64,000 nt of DNA from Sediminibacterium sp. (GCA_016786865.1 JAEUVE010000006.1:1-64000), one strand, 5' to 3'. Counted from the stretch's first letter, positions 52,596-61,963 are shown. Notes: generated by a model not told the origin, from the sequence alone. Made by a program: numbers and translations.

Positions 52596-55046
52596 TTATC
52601 TGAACAATGGAGCAGCAATGCGGAAACCGGTTGGCCTCGCCCCTCCTTTCTCGAAGCCCTGAACAAAATCTACCCGCAATACTTTAAGGATGTTTTCCAC
52701 CCCAAAGAAACATTCCAGATAATTGTTCCCATTGCTGATATGCAGCGCATTGGCACCGGTTACAAAGAACCAGTTGAGTTTTCTAAAGCCTGGAATTTTA
52801 TTACTGATCAATCCGTTCAGGTGGTATTCCACATGACCTGCTGCACTAAAAACAGCGCTGTTGCTGTACCGGTAATAGGGTGCAAGTTGAAAACTGTTTA
52901 AAGCTGCCGTGGCCAGCAGGGTCTGGTTGCCCTGAACATGCAGGTAATCGGGAATGTATACCTGCTTGGCGCTTAGGAATCCTCCCGCCGAAAAACGGTA
53001 ATTCAGCTTGCCCAGTAAGTTCAGTTTCAACTCGTCGCTAACGCCGGCGCTCCAACGGGTATATTCCACATCACTGCCCAATAACCCGGGAATACCCTGC
53101 GTTACGGAAGCTGTGAATAACGGCCAGCCGGAGCCAATATTGATCTTCCGGTCGGGCATTTCAATATAACGGGAATTGGGCCTCCAGCTCAGTCCGATGG
53201 TAAGCGAAGCGGCCTGGTGACGAGGCATATTTACCGGAGTTAATTCCGCTGGAAAATTAGGTGTGAACTGGCGGCTGGCATGATCTTTCCAGGAAACCAT
53301 ATCCGGCAGGTTCTCCAACGGATAACGGTCCTGGAATTCAAAACCTGCATTGATATTAAACCCACTGCCAATACCACTGCTATAGCCTGCCTGAAAAAAA
53401 GCAGCTTCATACAATTTCTGGTAATTGTATTCGCCCATTAGAGTATACAGGGTATTGATTCTGTTGCCGACCGGATTGGCATTGTTGAATTGCAATACTT
53501 TTTTACCCCCGGAAACGGAGATGCGCTGCAAATATTTATTGCCGAACTGAACTGTTGCAGCCAATGAAGGATTGAAATGCCGGTTGGCAAAACCATAACG
53601 AAGATCGGACACAACAGACAGGCTGTTGCGGCCACCGAACTCCTTCCGGATCGTTGGTACAACTTGTAGTACACCACCTTCAACCGTATTGTAGTTGATC
53701 GATTGCAACAGCGATGGAAAACCGATGGTAAGCTTTTTCTTTTGCCTGCTGATGGTTTCCCCGGTAAACAACAAACCGGAAAGGCTGATTTTATTCCGGA
53801 TTCTGTCGAGCGAATCGAGGTACCGCGGATCTTTCCGAACTTGTTCAAGGCTGTCTTTTTTCCGGTAATCCAGCGCCTCTTCGGTTAACAGCGGCAGCGG
53901 GCGAATACTGTCCCAGTAGGCAGCCGTTTTTTTATTGGAGCTGTCGAAATACTTGAGCACCGTGTTGCCGAAATACCTTGGTTTAAAAGCAGGGTTCAGA
54001 TCAAATCCATCATACACTTGCAAAAAGTTTCCGAAGAAATCGAAGCCCAGCAGTCTGCCTGCAGGATAAATTACCTGGTTCTTGATTACCCAGAAATTAC
54101 CGGCAGGTACATATTGTTGCTGAATGGCAAGCGTATCGAGTAACTGAAGCTGTTGTGCTTTCAGCAATTTCAGATCCACCGACTGAATTCTCCAGTCGTT
54201 TTCGGTAATATGAATATAACCAGTAAACAAAGGTTCATACGTTCTTTTCGGCATTACTTTGATCCGGCTCACTTCCCGGCCAAATTCAAAAAAAGTTCCT
54301 TCAAATATATATCGGTAATAGTTTAGTGCATTGTCTGCAATCGGAGAAATAAATCCCCTTGGATTCAGACTGCTGCCTACAGAAATAATGTTGTCGTAAA
54401 AAGAAATGATCTGCGGACTGCCAAGGCCAAAGCCATCGCTTCTTCCACTTACCTTGGTAGAAAGCACTTCCACTTTCCGCTGATCCGGTTCCTTTACGGA
54501 ATAACGGGCCATGGTTTCCGAAAGAAAAATCATTTTTCTTTTACTCGTATCTCCGTCTTCAAAATCTACTTTCTGTCCAAAAAATTTACCGGGATAATCT
54601 CTTAACTGCATCTGTCCCTTGATATACACATTGCAGGTGAATTCCTGAATTTCATGCAGATGTGCTTCCCGCTGTTCAATGGCTTTACGTACAATGGCAT
54701 AAGCCGGATCTTCACCACCTGACCGAACAGAAACATCGGTGAGGCTGTACTGCCGGGGTGTCAATTCAAAATCGATCTGCAGCGGATCCTTCCCCAATTT
54801 GATTTTCTGCTCAACAGATCCATACCCGATGAATTGTCCGATTAAAGTGTATTCACCCGGTTCGAGCTGTAACTGATAAAAGCCCTTACTGTTGGCCGAA
54901 ACACCCTTTGTACTGCCCTTCACCAACACAGCGGAAAACGGGAGTGGCTGCAGGTCTGCAGCAGAGCGAATGGTTCCTGAAATGGTGCCTGCCTGCACCT
55001 TCACCAACACCAATAAAAACAACAAGGAAATTCCTAAACGATTCAT
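52596..55046 (-). CDS. DUF5686 and carboxypeptidase-like regulatory domain protein
   Basis: The 816-residue exported protein has a signal peptide (MNRLGISLLFLL start, cleavage near VQAG), a CarboxypepD_reg-like beta-sandwich (about 20-100: ISGTIRSAADLQPLPFSAVLV), and a long DUF5686 region whose C-terminal half alternates like a beta-barrel and ends with Phe-Arg. This Bacteroidota family is thought to be outer-membrane. I prefer the ATG at 55046 for the signal peptide; in-frame ATGs at 55052 and 55079 are possible. Confidence 0.8.
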   Translation of the reverse strand: MNRLGISLLFLLVLVKVQAGTISGTIRSAADLQPLPFSAVLVKGSTKGVSANSKGFYQLQLEPGEYTLIGQFIGYGSVEQKIKLGKDPLQIDFELTPRQYSLTDVSVRSGGEDPAYAIVRKAIEQREAHLHEIQEFTCNVYIKGQMQLRDYPGKFFGQKVDFEDGDTSKRKMIFLSETMARYSVKEPDQRKVEVLSTKVSGRSDGFGLGSPQIISFYDNIISVGSSLNPRGFISPIADNALNYYRYIFEGTFFEFGREVSRIKVMPKRTYEPLFTGYIHITENDWRIQSVDLKLLKAQQLQLLDTLAIQQQYVPAGNFWVIKNQVIYPAGRLLGFDFFGNFLQVYDGFDLNPAFKPRYFGNTVLKYFDSSNKKTAAYWDSIRPLPLLTEEALDYRKKDSLEQVRKDPRYLDSLDRIRNKISLSGLLFTGETISRQKKKLTIGFPSLLQSINYNTVEGGVLQVVPTIRKEFGGRNSLSVVSDLRYGFANRHFNPSLAATVQFGNKYLQRISVSGGKKVLQFNNANPVGNRINTLYTLMGEYNYQKLYEAAFFQAGYSSGIGSGFNINAGFEFQDRYPLENLPDMVSWKDHASRQFTPNFPAELTPVNMPRHQAASLTIGLSWRPNSRYIEMPDRKINIGSGWPLFTASVTQGIPGLLGSDVEYTRWSAGVSDELKLNLLGKLNYRFSAGGFLSAKQVYIPDYLHVQGNQTLLATAALNSFQLAPYYRYSNSAVFSAAGHVEYHLNGLISNKIPGFRKLNWFFVTGANALHISNGNNYLECFFGVENILKVLRVDFVQGFEKGGARPTGFRIAAPLFR

Positions 55047-55088
55047 AAGCATTACAGTCTTGAAACGGAGAAGCAACATTTTCGTTAC

Positions 55089-55115
55089 AAAAAAAGGCCG
55101 GAATCAAATCCGGCC
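55089..55115 (-). terminator. Terminator after the rhodanese gene
   Basis: Stem GGCCGGA / TCCGGCC (55096-55102 with 55109-55115), 6-nt loop, seven Ts on the reverse strand. It separates the ddl-PASTA-rhodanese run from the DUF5686 gene. Confidence 0.85.
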
Positions 55116-55166
55116 CTGCAATTATTTGTTAATTAACAGCAAATGATTGACGAGTGGTAACAAAGC

Positions 55167-55475
55167 CTACTGCGGAAATTTTTCTCTCCAGGCAAGCATA
55201 CCTCCTGCAATATTGATTACATTTTTAAACCCTAAGGTTTCGAGAATCAGACAAGCCTGTCCGCTTCTGTTGCCGCTTCTGCAATACACATATACCGGCT
55301 CTTCCTTCAGGTCTTCAATTTCATCAATTTGCATGGTTTGCACTTTGCCCAGTGGCAGTAACATTCCGCCTACGTTAAATTCGGCATGTTCGTGGGGCTC
55401 TCTGACGTCAATTAGGTTAAAGGATTCGCCTGCATCCAGCTTTGCTTTTAATTCTTCAACTGTAATGGTTTGCAT
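55167..55475 (-). CDS. single-domain rhodanese-like protein
   Basis: A 102-residue cytoplasmic rhodanese domain with the active-site Cys in YCRSGNRSGQ and the FNLIDVREPHEHAEF segment. It can move sulfane sulfur, for example from thiosulfate. It starts 9 nt after the PASTA gene, as the last gene of the ddl-PASTA-rhodanese run, before a strong terminator. Confidence 0.85.
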   Translation of the reverse strand: MQTITVEELKAKLDAGESFNLIDVREPHEHAEFNVGGMLLPLGKVQTMQIDEIEDLKEEPVYVYCRSGNRSGQACLILETLGFKNVINIAGGMLAWREKFPQ

Positions 55476-55484
55476 AAATGGTAT

Positions 55485-56309
55485 TTATTGAATGATTGGT
55501 GTTCGGGTTGTGTCTTTTACCGGAGCTGTTTCGCTGATGTACAAGTCCATCATCTGTCCCTGGCGGATTTTATTGGGCAGTCTTTCGCCGGCAGGCCCCA
55601 GAGAACCGGAGTACAAATCGGGATTTTGTTTAACCACATAAGCTGCGGCTGAATCGCTAATGGGGCCTATAGCAATAATGGAACCAATGTTCACACTGAT
55701 CGTTGCCAGAAAAGCACGAGCATCTGCCAGGCGCTGGCCTACCAGATCCGGTACATCCAGCTCTCCCGTACCCACTCCACTACCCAGTACAAAATTGATC
55801 ACGGATCCGATGGGAATTTTTGTTCCCGGCTTAACGGGCTGATCATTAATGAGCTGCTCCAATACTGCATTACGGGCGATATCGGGTTTATAGGTAACAA
55901 ATCCCAGCTTCAGGCCCAGGCTTTGCAGATACATTTCTGCACTTTTAATGGAAAAACCTGCGAGGTTGGGCATTTCAACCTGCGGAGGAACTACGCGATT
56001 CACCGTAAGATAAATGGTTCTTCCATGTTTCACCATGGCGTCTGCTTCCGGCGACTGGCGAACCACGGCCTGTCTGGCCACCGTATCGATGTATACAGAA
56101 TCCTGTATCACCACTTCAAACCCCTTGTCTTCCAGCATTTTTTGCGCAGCGAGTATATGCTGCCCGGAAACGGCCGGTACTTTTTCGTATTTACCATAGC
56201 CGGTTATCCATTCCAGAGACCCGAAGAACAGGAGAATCAGTACCAGAATCAAACCTAATCCTGTTAGTATATTTACCCAAAGCGGTTTTTCTGTAATAAA
56301 TTTAAACAC
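55485..56309 (-). CDS. membrane-anchored PASTA domain protein
   Basis: The 274-residue protein has one N-terminal membrane helix (about 13-33) and three PASTA domains (about 40-108, 110-180 and 185-258; for example VPAVSGQHILAAQKMLEDKGF and VPDLVGQRLADARAFL). PASTA domains bind peptidoglycan fragments. No kinase domain precedes them, unlike PknB/StkP. The start is GTG at 56309. It lies 26 nt after ddl, so a cell-wall role is likely. Confidence 0.8.
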   Translation of the reverse strand: MFKFITEKPLWVNILTGLGLILVLILLFFGSLEWITGYGKYEKVPAVSGQHILAAQKMLEDKGFEVVIQDSVYIDTVARQAVVRQSPEADAMVKHGRTIYLTVNRVVPPQVEMPNLAGFSIKSAEMYLQSLGLKLGFVTYKPDIARNAVLEQLINDQPVKPGTKIPIGSVINFVLGSGVGTGELDVPDLVGQRLADARAFLATISVNIGSIIAIGPISDSAAAYVVKQNPDLYSGSLGPAGERLPNKIRQGQMMDLYISETAPVKDTTRTPIIQ

Positions 56310-56335
56310 AGTGTTGTTTTAAGATTAAATAGAAA

Positions 56336-57316
56336 TTAAGCAAAAGCCTGTTCCACTACTGCCGTATAAAAATCGGACAGGCGCATTCCCATTGCTTTCA
56401 CCTGCTGTGGTATTACGGAAGCCTCACTCTGACCGGGCACCGTATTTACTTCGAGCATATAAGGTTTTTGCTGAACGGTATCATAAATAAAGTCGATGCG
56501 CACCACGCCTCTGCAATTCAGCATTTCATACACTTTCACTGCAGCAGCACTCAGTTCGCTTTTCATTTTTTCGTCCAAAACTGCCGGGGTGGTTTCTATA
56601 CTCTTACCCTGGTACTTGGCTTCAAAATCGAAGAACTCATTTTGAGTGGTAATTTCAGTAATGGGCAGTACCGTAATTTTTTCACCCTGGCGAAATACGC
56701 CAATGGTAAACTCACGACCGCTGATAAACTCTTCTACAAGCAATTGCGCATCTTCTTTAAAAGCCTTATCCAATGCAGGCTGCAGGGCTTCAGCTTCTGT
56801 TACCTTGCTCATACCAATACTGCTTCCCCCACTGTTGGGTTTCACAAATAAAGGAAGCCGGAGTTGTTGTAGTATGGTTTCAGCAGCAACAGGTGTATGC
56901 TTAAAGAGGTGCATGGATTTTGCCACATTGATTCCGTCAAAAGCCGCTACAGCAACAGTAAATCGCTTATTCATGGTGAGTGCGGAAGTAGCGGCATCGC
57001 AACTGGTATACGGAAGACCGATCATGTCGAAATATCCCTGTAGTTTACCATCTTCACCGGGTGTACCGTGAATGCAAAGCAGTGCCACATCAAAATTGAT
57101 TTGCTTTCCATCACAAATGATGGAGAAATCATCTCTTGAAACCGGCGTTTGCACACCAGCTTCATCTACATACCACCAACCGCTTGGATTGATATCAATT
57201 TTATAAACATCGTACTTGTTTCTGTCGAGATTGTTTCCTACCGTTACTGCGCTTTTATAACTGATCTGCGCTTCACCGCTCAGGCCACCGGTAACCAATG
57301 CAATTTTTTTCTTCAT
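56336..57316 (-). CDS. ddl: D-alanine--D-alanine ligase
   Basis: The 326-residue ATP-grasp enzyme makes D-Ala-D-Ala for peptidoglycan. Signatures include VTGGLSGEAQISYKSA at the start, LCIHGTPGEDGKLQG, FVKPNSGGSSIGMSKV and EVNTVPGQSEASVIP. It heads a short operon with the PASTA protein and the rhodanese. Confidence 0.9.
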   Translation of the reverse strand: MKKKIALVTGGLSGEAQISYKSAVTVGNNLDRNKYDVYKIDINPSGWWYVDEAGVQTPVSRDDFSIICDGKQINFDVALLCIHGTPGEDGKLQGYFDMIGLPYTSCDAATSALTMNKRFTVAVAAFDGINVAKSMHLFKHTPVAAETILQQLRLPLFVKPNSGGSSIGMSKVTEAEALQPALDKAFKEDAQLLVEEFISGREFTIGVFRQGEKITVLPITEITTQNEFFDFEAKYQGKSIETTPAVLDEKMKSELSAAAVKVYEMLNCRGVVRIDFIYDTVQQKPYMLEVNTVPGQSEASVIPQQVKAMGMRLSDFYTAVVEQAFA

Positions 57317-57332
57317 AACATCTGTTGTTCAA

Positions 57333-57340
57333 CAAATATA
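57333..57340 (-). promoter_or_regulatory. ddl -7 box (TATATTTG)
   Basis: Perfect consensus 16 nt before the ddl ATG. Confidence 0.5.
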
Positions 57341-57383
57341 AGAAGAAGGTATAAAGGCCGTGGAATGAACTGTTATAAAGGAA

Positions 57384-57418
57384 ATAAAAAAGGGAAGAAA
57401 TTCCTCATTCCTTCCCTT
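57384..57418 (-). terminator. Terminator downstream of the ferredoxin gene
   Basis: Reverse-strand stem of about 10 bp (57391-57401 with 57407-57417, one G-U) followed by TTTTTTATTT. Confidence 0.75.
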
Positions 57419-57552
57419 CACGTTGGCGGGAAATATCACCCACCGTTAAAGGAGTTGCCTTGAAGAGCAACAGTTAAGTAGTGTTAAGGTAGTAACTTAT
57501 TTCAGCAAATGCAAGCATTCCGGCTGAAAAAGTTCTGCACAAATGCGGTGCA
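57419..57552 (-). ncRNA. candidate structured RNA or 3' tail of the ferredoxin transcript
   Basis: Between the ferredoxin stop and the terminator the reverse strand can form GGTGGG/CCCGCC (6 bp, one G-U) and GTTGC/GCAAC hairpins in a row before the terminator stem. Either a stand-alone small RNA or a structured 3' untranslated region. No coding frame and no clear promoter seen. Confidence 0.3.
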
Positions 57553-57900
57553 TTACCCGTGCAAAGAGGTTTTCTTCGCCATCAGCTGATCTACGGTTTC
57601 CTGGTACTGATCATCCGGAACACAGCAATCAACCGGACAAACGGCTGCACACTGTGGTTCTTCATGGAAACCCTGACACTCAGTACACTTATTCGGAGTG
57701 ATGTAGTAGGTATCCGTACTCAGCGGTGCCAAACGATCTCCCGCGTCCACCTGGGTTCCGTCCAGAAGGGTAAAACTTCCTTTTACAGTGGTTCCATCAG
57801 CGATAGACCATTCCACACCACCTTCATAAATGGCGTTATTAGGACATTCTGGTTCGCATGCGCCACAATTGATACATTCGTCTGTAATTTTGATTGCCAT
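57553..57900 (-). CDS. 2[4Fe-4S] ferredoxin
   Basis: A 115-residue ferredoxin beginning MAIKITDECINCGACEPECP. The first cluster uses Cys9, 12, 15 and 19, and the second Cys72, 75, 84 and 88, with the C-x2-C-x8-C-x3-C spacing of Alvin-type ferredoxins, plus extra Cys92/93. An insert of about 45 residues separates the clusters. The frame extends to 58044, but the ATG at 57900 is the natural start. It is divergent from the LuxC-like reductase and may supply its electrons. Confidence 0.85.
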   Translation of the reverse strand: MAIKITDECINCGACEPECPNNAIYEGGVEWSIADGTTVKGSFTLLDGTQVDAGDRLAPLSTDTYYITPNKCTECQGFHEEPQCAAVCPVDCCVPDDQYQETVDQLMAKKTSLHG

Positions 57901-57929
57901 AGAAAATGGGTTTGTTGGTTGAGTGAATT

Positions 57930-57937
57930 TACATTTG
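57930..57937 (+). promoter_or_regulatory. luxC-like gene -7 box (TACATTTG)
   Basis: Perfect consensus, 24 nt before the ATG at 57962; a TTTG at 57911-57914 is 15 nt upstream, a short spacer. Confidence 0.4.
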
Positions 57938-57943
57938 CTGACA

Positions 57944-57973
57944 CAAAAATACGGCTGACCGATGACTTTACAA
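57944..57973 (-). promoter_or_regulatory. Ferredoxin promoter (TTG-N19-TATTTTTG)
   Basis: TATTTTTG at 57944-57951 and TTG at 57971-57973, a full consensus match. The -33 part lies inside the start of the divergent luxC-like gene, so the two promoters overlap. Confidence 0.6.
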
Positions 57974-58960
57974 GAACGAATTGCATTATTGTTACGATTA
58001 AAGGAATATTTTTTGAGCGGGGATCCCATATGGGAGGAAACCAAGGCCAGGGCCTACCGAGAAAACCAGTGGTTTATTCCCGAATTCATTGAGCTTTCCA
58101 TTCAAAACATCGTATCCGGGTTCCTTGACCAGAACGCGCTGGAACAGTGGGCGGCAGCTTATGGGGTCCCCCCCGAAAGGCCGGACCCCAAAACGGTTGG
58201 GATCGTAATGGCCGGAAATATTCCCCTGGTAGGGTTCCACGACCTGCTTTGTGTATTCATCAGCGGTCATAACGCGGTAATCAAAGCCTCCTCCAAAGAC
58301 GATATTCTGATTAAGCACCTGGTAAAAAAAATGTACGAATGGGAAGTAACGGTACAGAACCAGCTTTCGTTTGCAGAGCGCCTGAATAACTGCGATGCCT
58401 ACATTGCCACGGGCAGCAATAATTCGGGCAGGTACTTCGATTACTACTTTGGCAAATTCCCCAATATTATCCGGAAAAACAGAACATCCGTAGCCGTACT
58501 GGACGGTACAGAAACCTCAGCCGAGCTGGATTTGCTGGCCGATGACGCCATGCAGTATTTCGGGCTGGGCTGCAGAAATATTACGCAGCTGCTGGTACCG
58601 GAGAATTATGACTTTATTCCCTTACTGGAGGCGCTAAAAAAATACGCCTACCTGATGGAATACCATAAGTATAAGCACAACTACGACTACCACCTGGCTT
58701 TGCTGATCATGGCCGGCAAGTATTATATGAACAACGATACGGTTGTGCTTGCACCCAATGAATCTCCATTTTCGCCGGTGAGCCAGATCCATTATGCCAC
58801 ATATACCAACCGGGCCCAGGCGGCAGCCATGCTGGCCGGGAACAACGATATTCAGTGTGTGGCAGGACACGGTTATTTACCCTTCGGACAGGCGCAGCAG
58901 CCGGGATTAACCGACTACCCAGACGGTGTGGATACCATGGCTTTTTTACAGGACCTGTAA
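57962..58960 (+). CDS. LuxC-like acyl-CoA reductase
   Basis: The 332-residue protein is an aldehyde-dehydrogenase-like acyl-CoA reductase (LuxC family). Features are VGIVMAGNIPLVGFHDLL (79-96), KNRTSVAVLDG, and the likely acyl-accepting Cys204 in YFGLGCRNITQL. It would reduce activated fatty acids to aldehydes. It is shorter than the ~480-residue Vibrio LuxC. A divergent ferredoxin lies beside it, and a LuxE-like partner at 358. No luciferase is present. Confidence 0.78.
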   Translation: MTLQERIALLLRLKEYFLSGDPIWEETKARAYRENQWFIPEFIELSIQNIVSGFLDQNALEQWAAAYGVPPERPDPKTVGIVMAGNIPLVGFHDLLCVFISGHNAVIKASSKDDILIKHLVKKMYEWEVTVQNQLSFAERLNNCDAYIATGSNNSGRYFDYYFGKFPNIIRKNRTSVAVLDGTETSAELDLLADDAMQYFGLGCRNITQLLVPENYDFIPLLEALKKYAYLMEYHKYKHNYDYHLALLIMAGKYYMNNDTVVLAPNESPFSPVSQIHYATYTNRAQAAAMLAGNNDIQCVAGHGYLPFGQAQQPGLTDYPDGVDTMAFLQDL

Positions 58961-59116
58961 GCCCCTCCTAAAAGAGCAAAGCCGCGGCCCTGTTGCAAAT
59001 TCTAAAAACATTTGTTAAATAGCAATACGTTAGAAACTGTCAATTAAACAGCTTCGTTTATTTGTTATCGGAAAGGCATAAAATTTGCCTACTTTACAAA
59101 AAATAACCTTAGCACT

Positions 59117-60637
59117 ATGAATTGGAAAAATGGTTTAGCAATTGTGGCCATCAGCGCCACTACGGCATTGGCCAGTGTTTGGGGCTACGGCCGGTATATG
59201 GAACAACAGCAGGCCGGCATTCAGGAAGCGGGAAAACTCCCCGTCAACTACGCCGGTTTTTTTGACAAATCTGCAGCCGGCACCTCATTCGACTTTACTG
59301 CAGCAGCCAGCAGCGCTACCCCTGCAGTGGTGCACATTAAAACCCGTACCAAGGCCAAACAGATTTCCGGAAACCAGCAGCGCCAGAGAAACCCATTCTC
59401 TGATTTCTTTGGAGACGATTTCGGTGATTTCTTTGGAGGCGGTCCCAGAGTACAGCCTGAGCAAAGAGCCAGCGGAAGTGGCGTTCTTATAACAGAAGAC
59501 GGATACATTGTAACCAACAACCATGTGATCGATGGTTCCGATGAAATCAATGTAACCCTGGCAAATAAGAAGTCTTACAAAGCTACCCTGATCGGTCAGG
59601 ACCCCAACAGTGATCTGGCAGTAATTAAGATCGAAGGAAAGTCCTTTCCATACATGGTATATGGCAACAGCGATGACGCCAAACTGGGTCAATGGGTACT
59701 TGCCATCGGATATCCGTTCAACCTGGATGTAACCGTAACAGCCGGTATCATCAGTGCCAAATCCAGATCCATCGGCATCAACGACCGTCAAGGCAACAGC
59801 CCTGTTGAATCCTTTATACAAACCGATGCAGCAGTAAACCCCGGCAACAGTGGTGGCGCCCTTATCAACATCAACGGAGAGTTGATTGGCATCAACTCTG
59901 CAATAGCCTCTCCCACCGGTTCCTATGCAGGTTACTCCTATGCCATTCCGGTAAATATGGTAAAAAAGATCGTAACAGATATTGTGAAATTCGGCACTGT
60001 TCAGCGTGCTTATATCGGAATAAGTTATCCAAAAGACAATCTGAGCGACGACGAGAAAAGAGCATTGGAAAAAGAAGTAGGTGTTCCATTTAAAGAAGGT
60101 GAAGGCGTATTGATCCTGAGCATTCCGGAAGGTGGTGCAGCAGCCTCAGCAGGTCTGAAGAAAGGAGACATGATCACCAAGATCAACGGAGTTGCCGTTA
60201 CCAGCGGTGCTGAATTGCAGGAGCAGGTAGCCCGGTACAAACCCGGAGACAAAGTAACCGTAAACTACAAGCGTGGTGGCAAGGAAACCATGGTAAATAT
60301 TACCCTGAAGAACAAGGCTGGCAATACCGATATCGTTAAGAACAGCAGCCTCCTGGAAAAACTGGGTGGAGAACTGGTAAACCTCGATAAGAAAATAGCT
60401 GCAGCCAACGATGTAAGCGGAGGAGTTGTAGTGAAGAAAGTAGGTAACGGCTTATTAAGCAAGAGCAGAATGGAAGACGGCTTTGTGATCACCGGTGTAA
60501 ACGGCAAAGAGATCAATAACCTGGATGAGCTGAAAGAAGCCTTGTCTGGCATCAAGAGCGGCAATATCCGTTTAGACGGCTTCTATCCCGGTTTTGAAGG
60601 AAGGTATACCTATCCTTTAAGAATTACAGAAGATTAA
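59117..60637 (+). CDS. htrA: HtrA/Do-family periplasmic serine protease
   Basis: The 506-residue protease/chaperone has an N-terminal signal anchor (about 5-22), a trypsin-like domain with His136 (NNHVID), Asp166 (SDLAVIK) and Ser245 (NPGNSGGAL), and two PDZ domains (about 290-390 and 415-500; for example GAAASAGLKKGDMITKING). It removes misfolded envelope proteins. It differs from the protease at 19601, which lacks PDZ domains. A bidirectional terminator follows. Confidence 0.9.
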   Translation: MNWKNGLAIVAISATTALASVWGYGRYMEQQQAGIQEAGKLPVNYAGFFDKSAAGTSFDFTAAASSATPAVVHIKTRTKAKQISGNQQRQRNPFSDFFGDDFGDFFGGGPRVQPEQRASGSGVLITEDGYIVTNNHVIDGSDEINVTLANKKSYKATLIGQDPNSDLAVIKIEGKSFPYMVYGNSDDAKLGQWVLAIGYPFNLDVTVTAGIISAKSRSIGINDRQGNSPVESFIQTDAAVNPGNSGGALININGELIGINSAIASPTGSYAGYSYAIPVNMVKKIVTDIVKFGTVQRAYIGISYPKDNLSDDEKRALEKEVGVPFKEGEGVLILSIPEGGAAASAGLKKGDMITKINGVAVTSGAELQEQVARYKPGDKVTVNYKRGGKETMVNITLKNKAGNTDIVKNSSLLEKLGGELVNLDKKIAAANDVSGGVVVKKVGNGLLSKSRMEDGFVITGVNGKEINNLDELKEALSGIKSGNIRLDGFYPGFEGRYTYPLRITED

Positions 60638-60656
60638 ATACCCGGGATGCAATCCC

Positions 60657-60694
60657 ATAAAAAAAGCCGCATGAATTTCATGCGGCTTTTTTTA
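60657..60694. terminator. Bidirectional terminator between htrA and the GH13 gene
   Basis: AAAAAGCCGCATGAA / TTCATGCGGCTTTTT hairpin flanked by A- and T-runs; it serves both convergent genes and overlaps the 3' end of the GH13 gene. Confidence 0.85.
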
Positions 60695-61963
60695 TTCAGC
60701 TACTTTTTCATACACCAGATAATCGCCTGCCTGCAGTTCAAAACTTTCCGTATGGTGGAACTGAAATTCCATCCCGCTGAAGATGTTTTTAAACCTTCCC
60801 TTCAGCCATTCATGATCTACTGTGATCTTCAGTTTTCCAGTTGTGGATACATTCAGTAATACCAACACCAGCTCATCACCCTTCCTGCGCAGGAAGGCGC
60901 CCAGCTGTTCACTGTGTTCGGCAGGTAAGATGAAGGATTCTCCGGCATATATAGCTGCATTGCGTTTGCGTAAAGCAGCCAGAGCCTTATAAAAATCGTG
61001 CAGCACAGGACTCGCCTCCCATTCAATCAGATCCTTTTCAAAAAACTGTAACCGTTTTGTATTCATGTTTTCCTGACCACTATAAATCATGGGCATACCA
61101 TGCCAGGTAAAGCAGAAAACCGCCCAGGCTTTGGCCGCAATGCCATATTTCTCCATTTCCGTACCATTCCAGCTGTTCTCATCATGGTTAGAAGTAAAGT
61201 ATAGCTTAATGGCATTTTTGGGATACTGGCTGTATGCATGCAATACATTCCGAACCGCATGCAGGCTGCTTTGGCCTTTGGCGTATTGCATGGTTTCATG
61301 CATCCACCACCAGGCATAGGTTACATCAAATACCTGGTGATAGTCTACCACTTCGCATTCGGCCAACCAGAACAGGGGCTTGATAAGTTCACAGCTCAGA
61401 CGGGCCTGCTGCCAGAAATCGAGTGGCACCAGATGGGCCATATCGCATCGAAATCCATCTACATCACATTCATATACCCAGAAGCGCATGGCATCAATCA
61501 ACTCCTGCCGCATTTCCATGACTTCAAAATTCAGATCAATCACATCTTCCCATCCATTCTTCTCTGTAAAGTTTCCGGCTTCATCGCGCATCATCCATTC
61601 GGGATGTTCCACCGTCCAGTGGTGATCCCAACCGGTATGATTGGCTACCCAGTCGATGATCAGTTTAAAACCCAGGTGATGTGCTTTTTGTACCAGCTTT
61701 TTAAAATCTTCCAGTGTACCAAACTCCGGATTAACAGAGGTATAACTGCTGCAGGCATAATAGCTGCCCAGCGTACCCTGCCGCTTCGTTTTACTAATGG
61801 GGGTAATGGGCATCAGCCATAACAGATCCACTCCCATTTCTTTTAAACGGGGCAGGTGTTCCGCGAATGCATTGAAAGTTCCTTCAGGGGTATACTGGCG
61901 GATATTGACTTCGTACATGACAGCATTTTCTGCCCATGCAACGGTGTTAAATTTTGTAATCAT
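60692..61963 (-). CDS. GH13 family alpha-amylase-like glycosidase
   Basis: A 423-residue enzyme without signal peptide, so probably cytoplasmic. GH13 residues: Asp174 nucleophile in DGFRCDMAH, Glu202 acid/base in WLAECEV and the third acid Asp261 in SNHDENSW; the (beta/alpha)8 start is VMYEVNIRQYTPEG. It is followed by a small C-terminal beta domain. It likely acts on maltodextrins or glycogen. A Na+/solute symporter gene precedes it by 37 nt in the same direction. Confidence 0.85.
   Translation of the reverse strand: MITKFNTVAWAENAVMYEVNIRQYTPEGTFNAFAEHLPRLKEMGVDLLWLMPITPISKTKRQGTLGSYYACSSYTSVNPEFGTLEDFKKLVQKAHHLGFKLIIDWVANHTGWDHHWTVEHPEWMMRDEAGNFTEKNGWEDVIDLNFEVMEMRQELIDAMRFWVYECDVDGFRCDMAHLVPLDFWQQARLSCELIKPLFWLAECEVVDYHQVFDVTYAWWWMHETMQYAKGQSSLHAVRNVLHAYSQYPKNAIKLYFTSNHDENSWNGTEMEKYGIAAKAWAVFCFTWHGMPMIYSGQENMNTKRLQFFEKDLIEWEASPVLHDFYKALAALRKRNAAIYAGESFILPAEHSEQLGAFLRRKGDELVLVLLNVSTTGKLKITVDHEWLKGRFKNIFSGMEFQFHHTESFELQAGDYLVYEKVAE

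Noticed and set aside
57901..58044. N-terminal extension of the ferredoxin frame
   Set aside because: It overlaps the divergent LuxC-like gene and its promoter; the ferredoxin motif starts at the ATG at 57900.
59285..59821. 178-codon reverse frame within htrA
   Set aside because: Antisense shadow of a gene with a complete catalytic triad.
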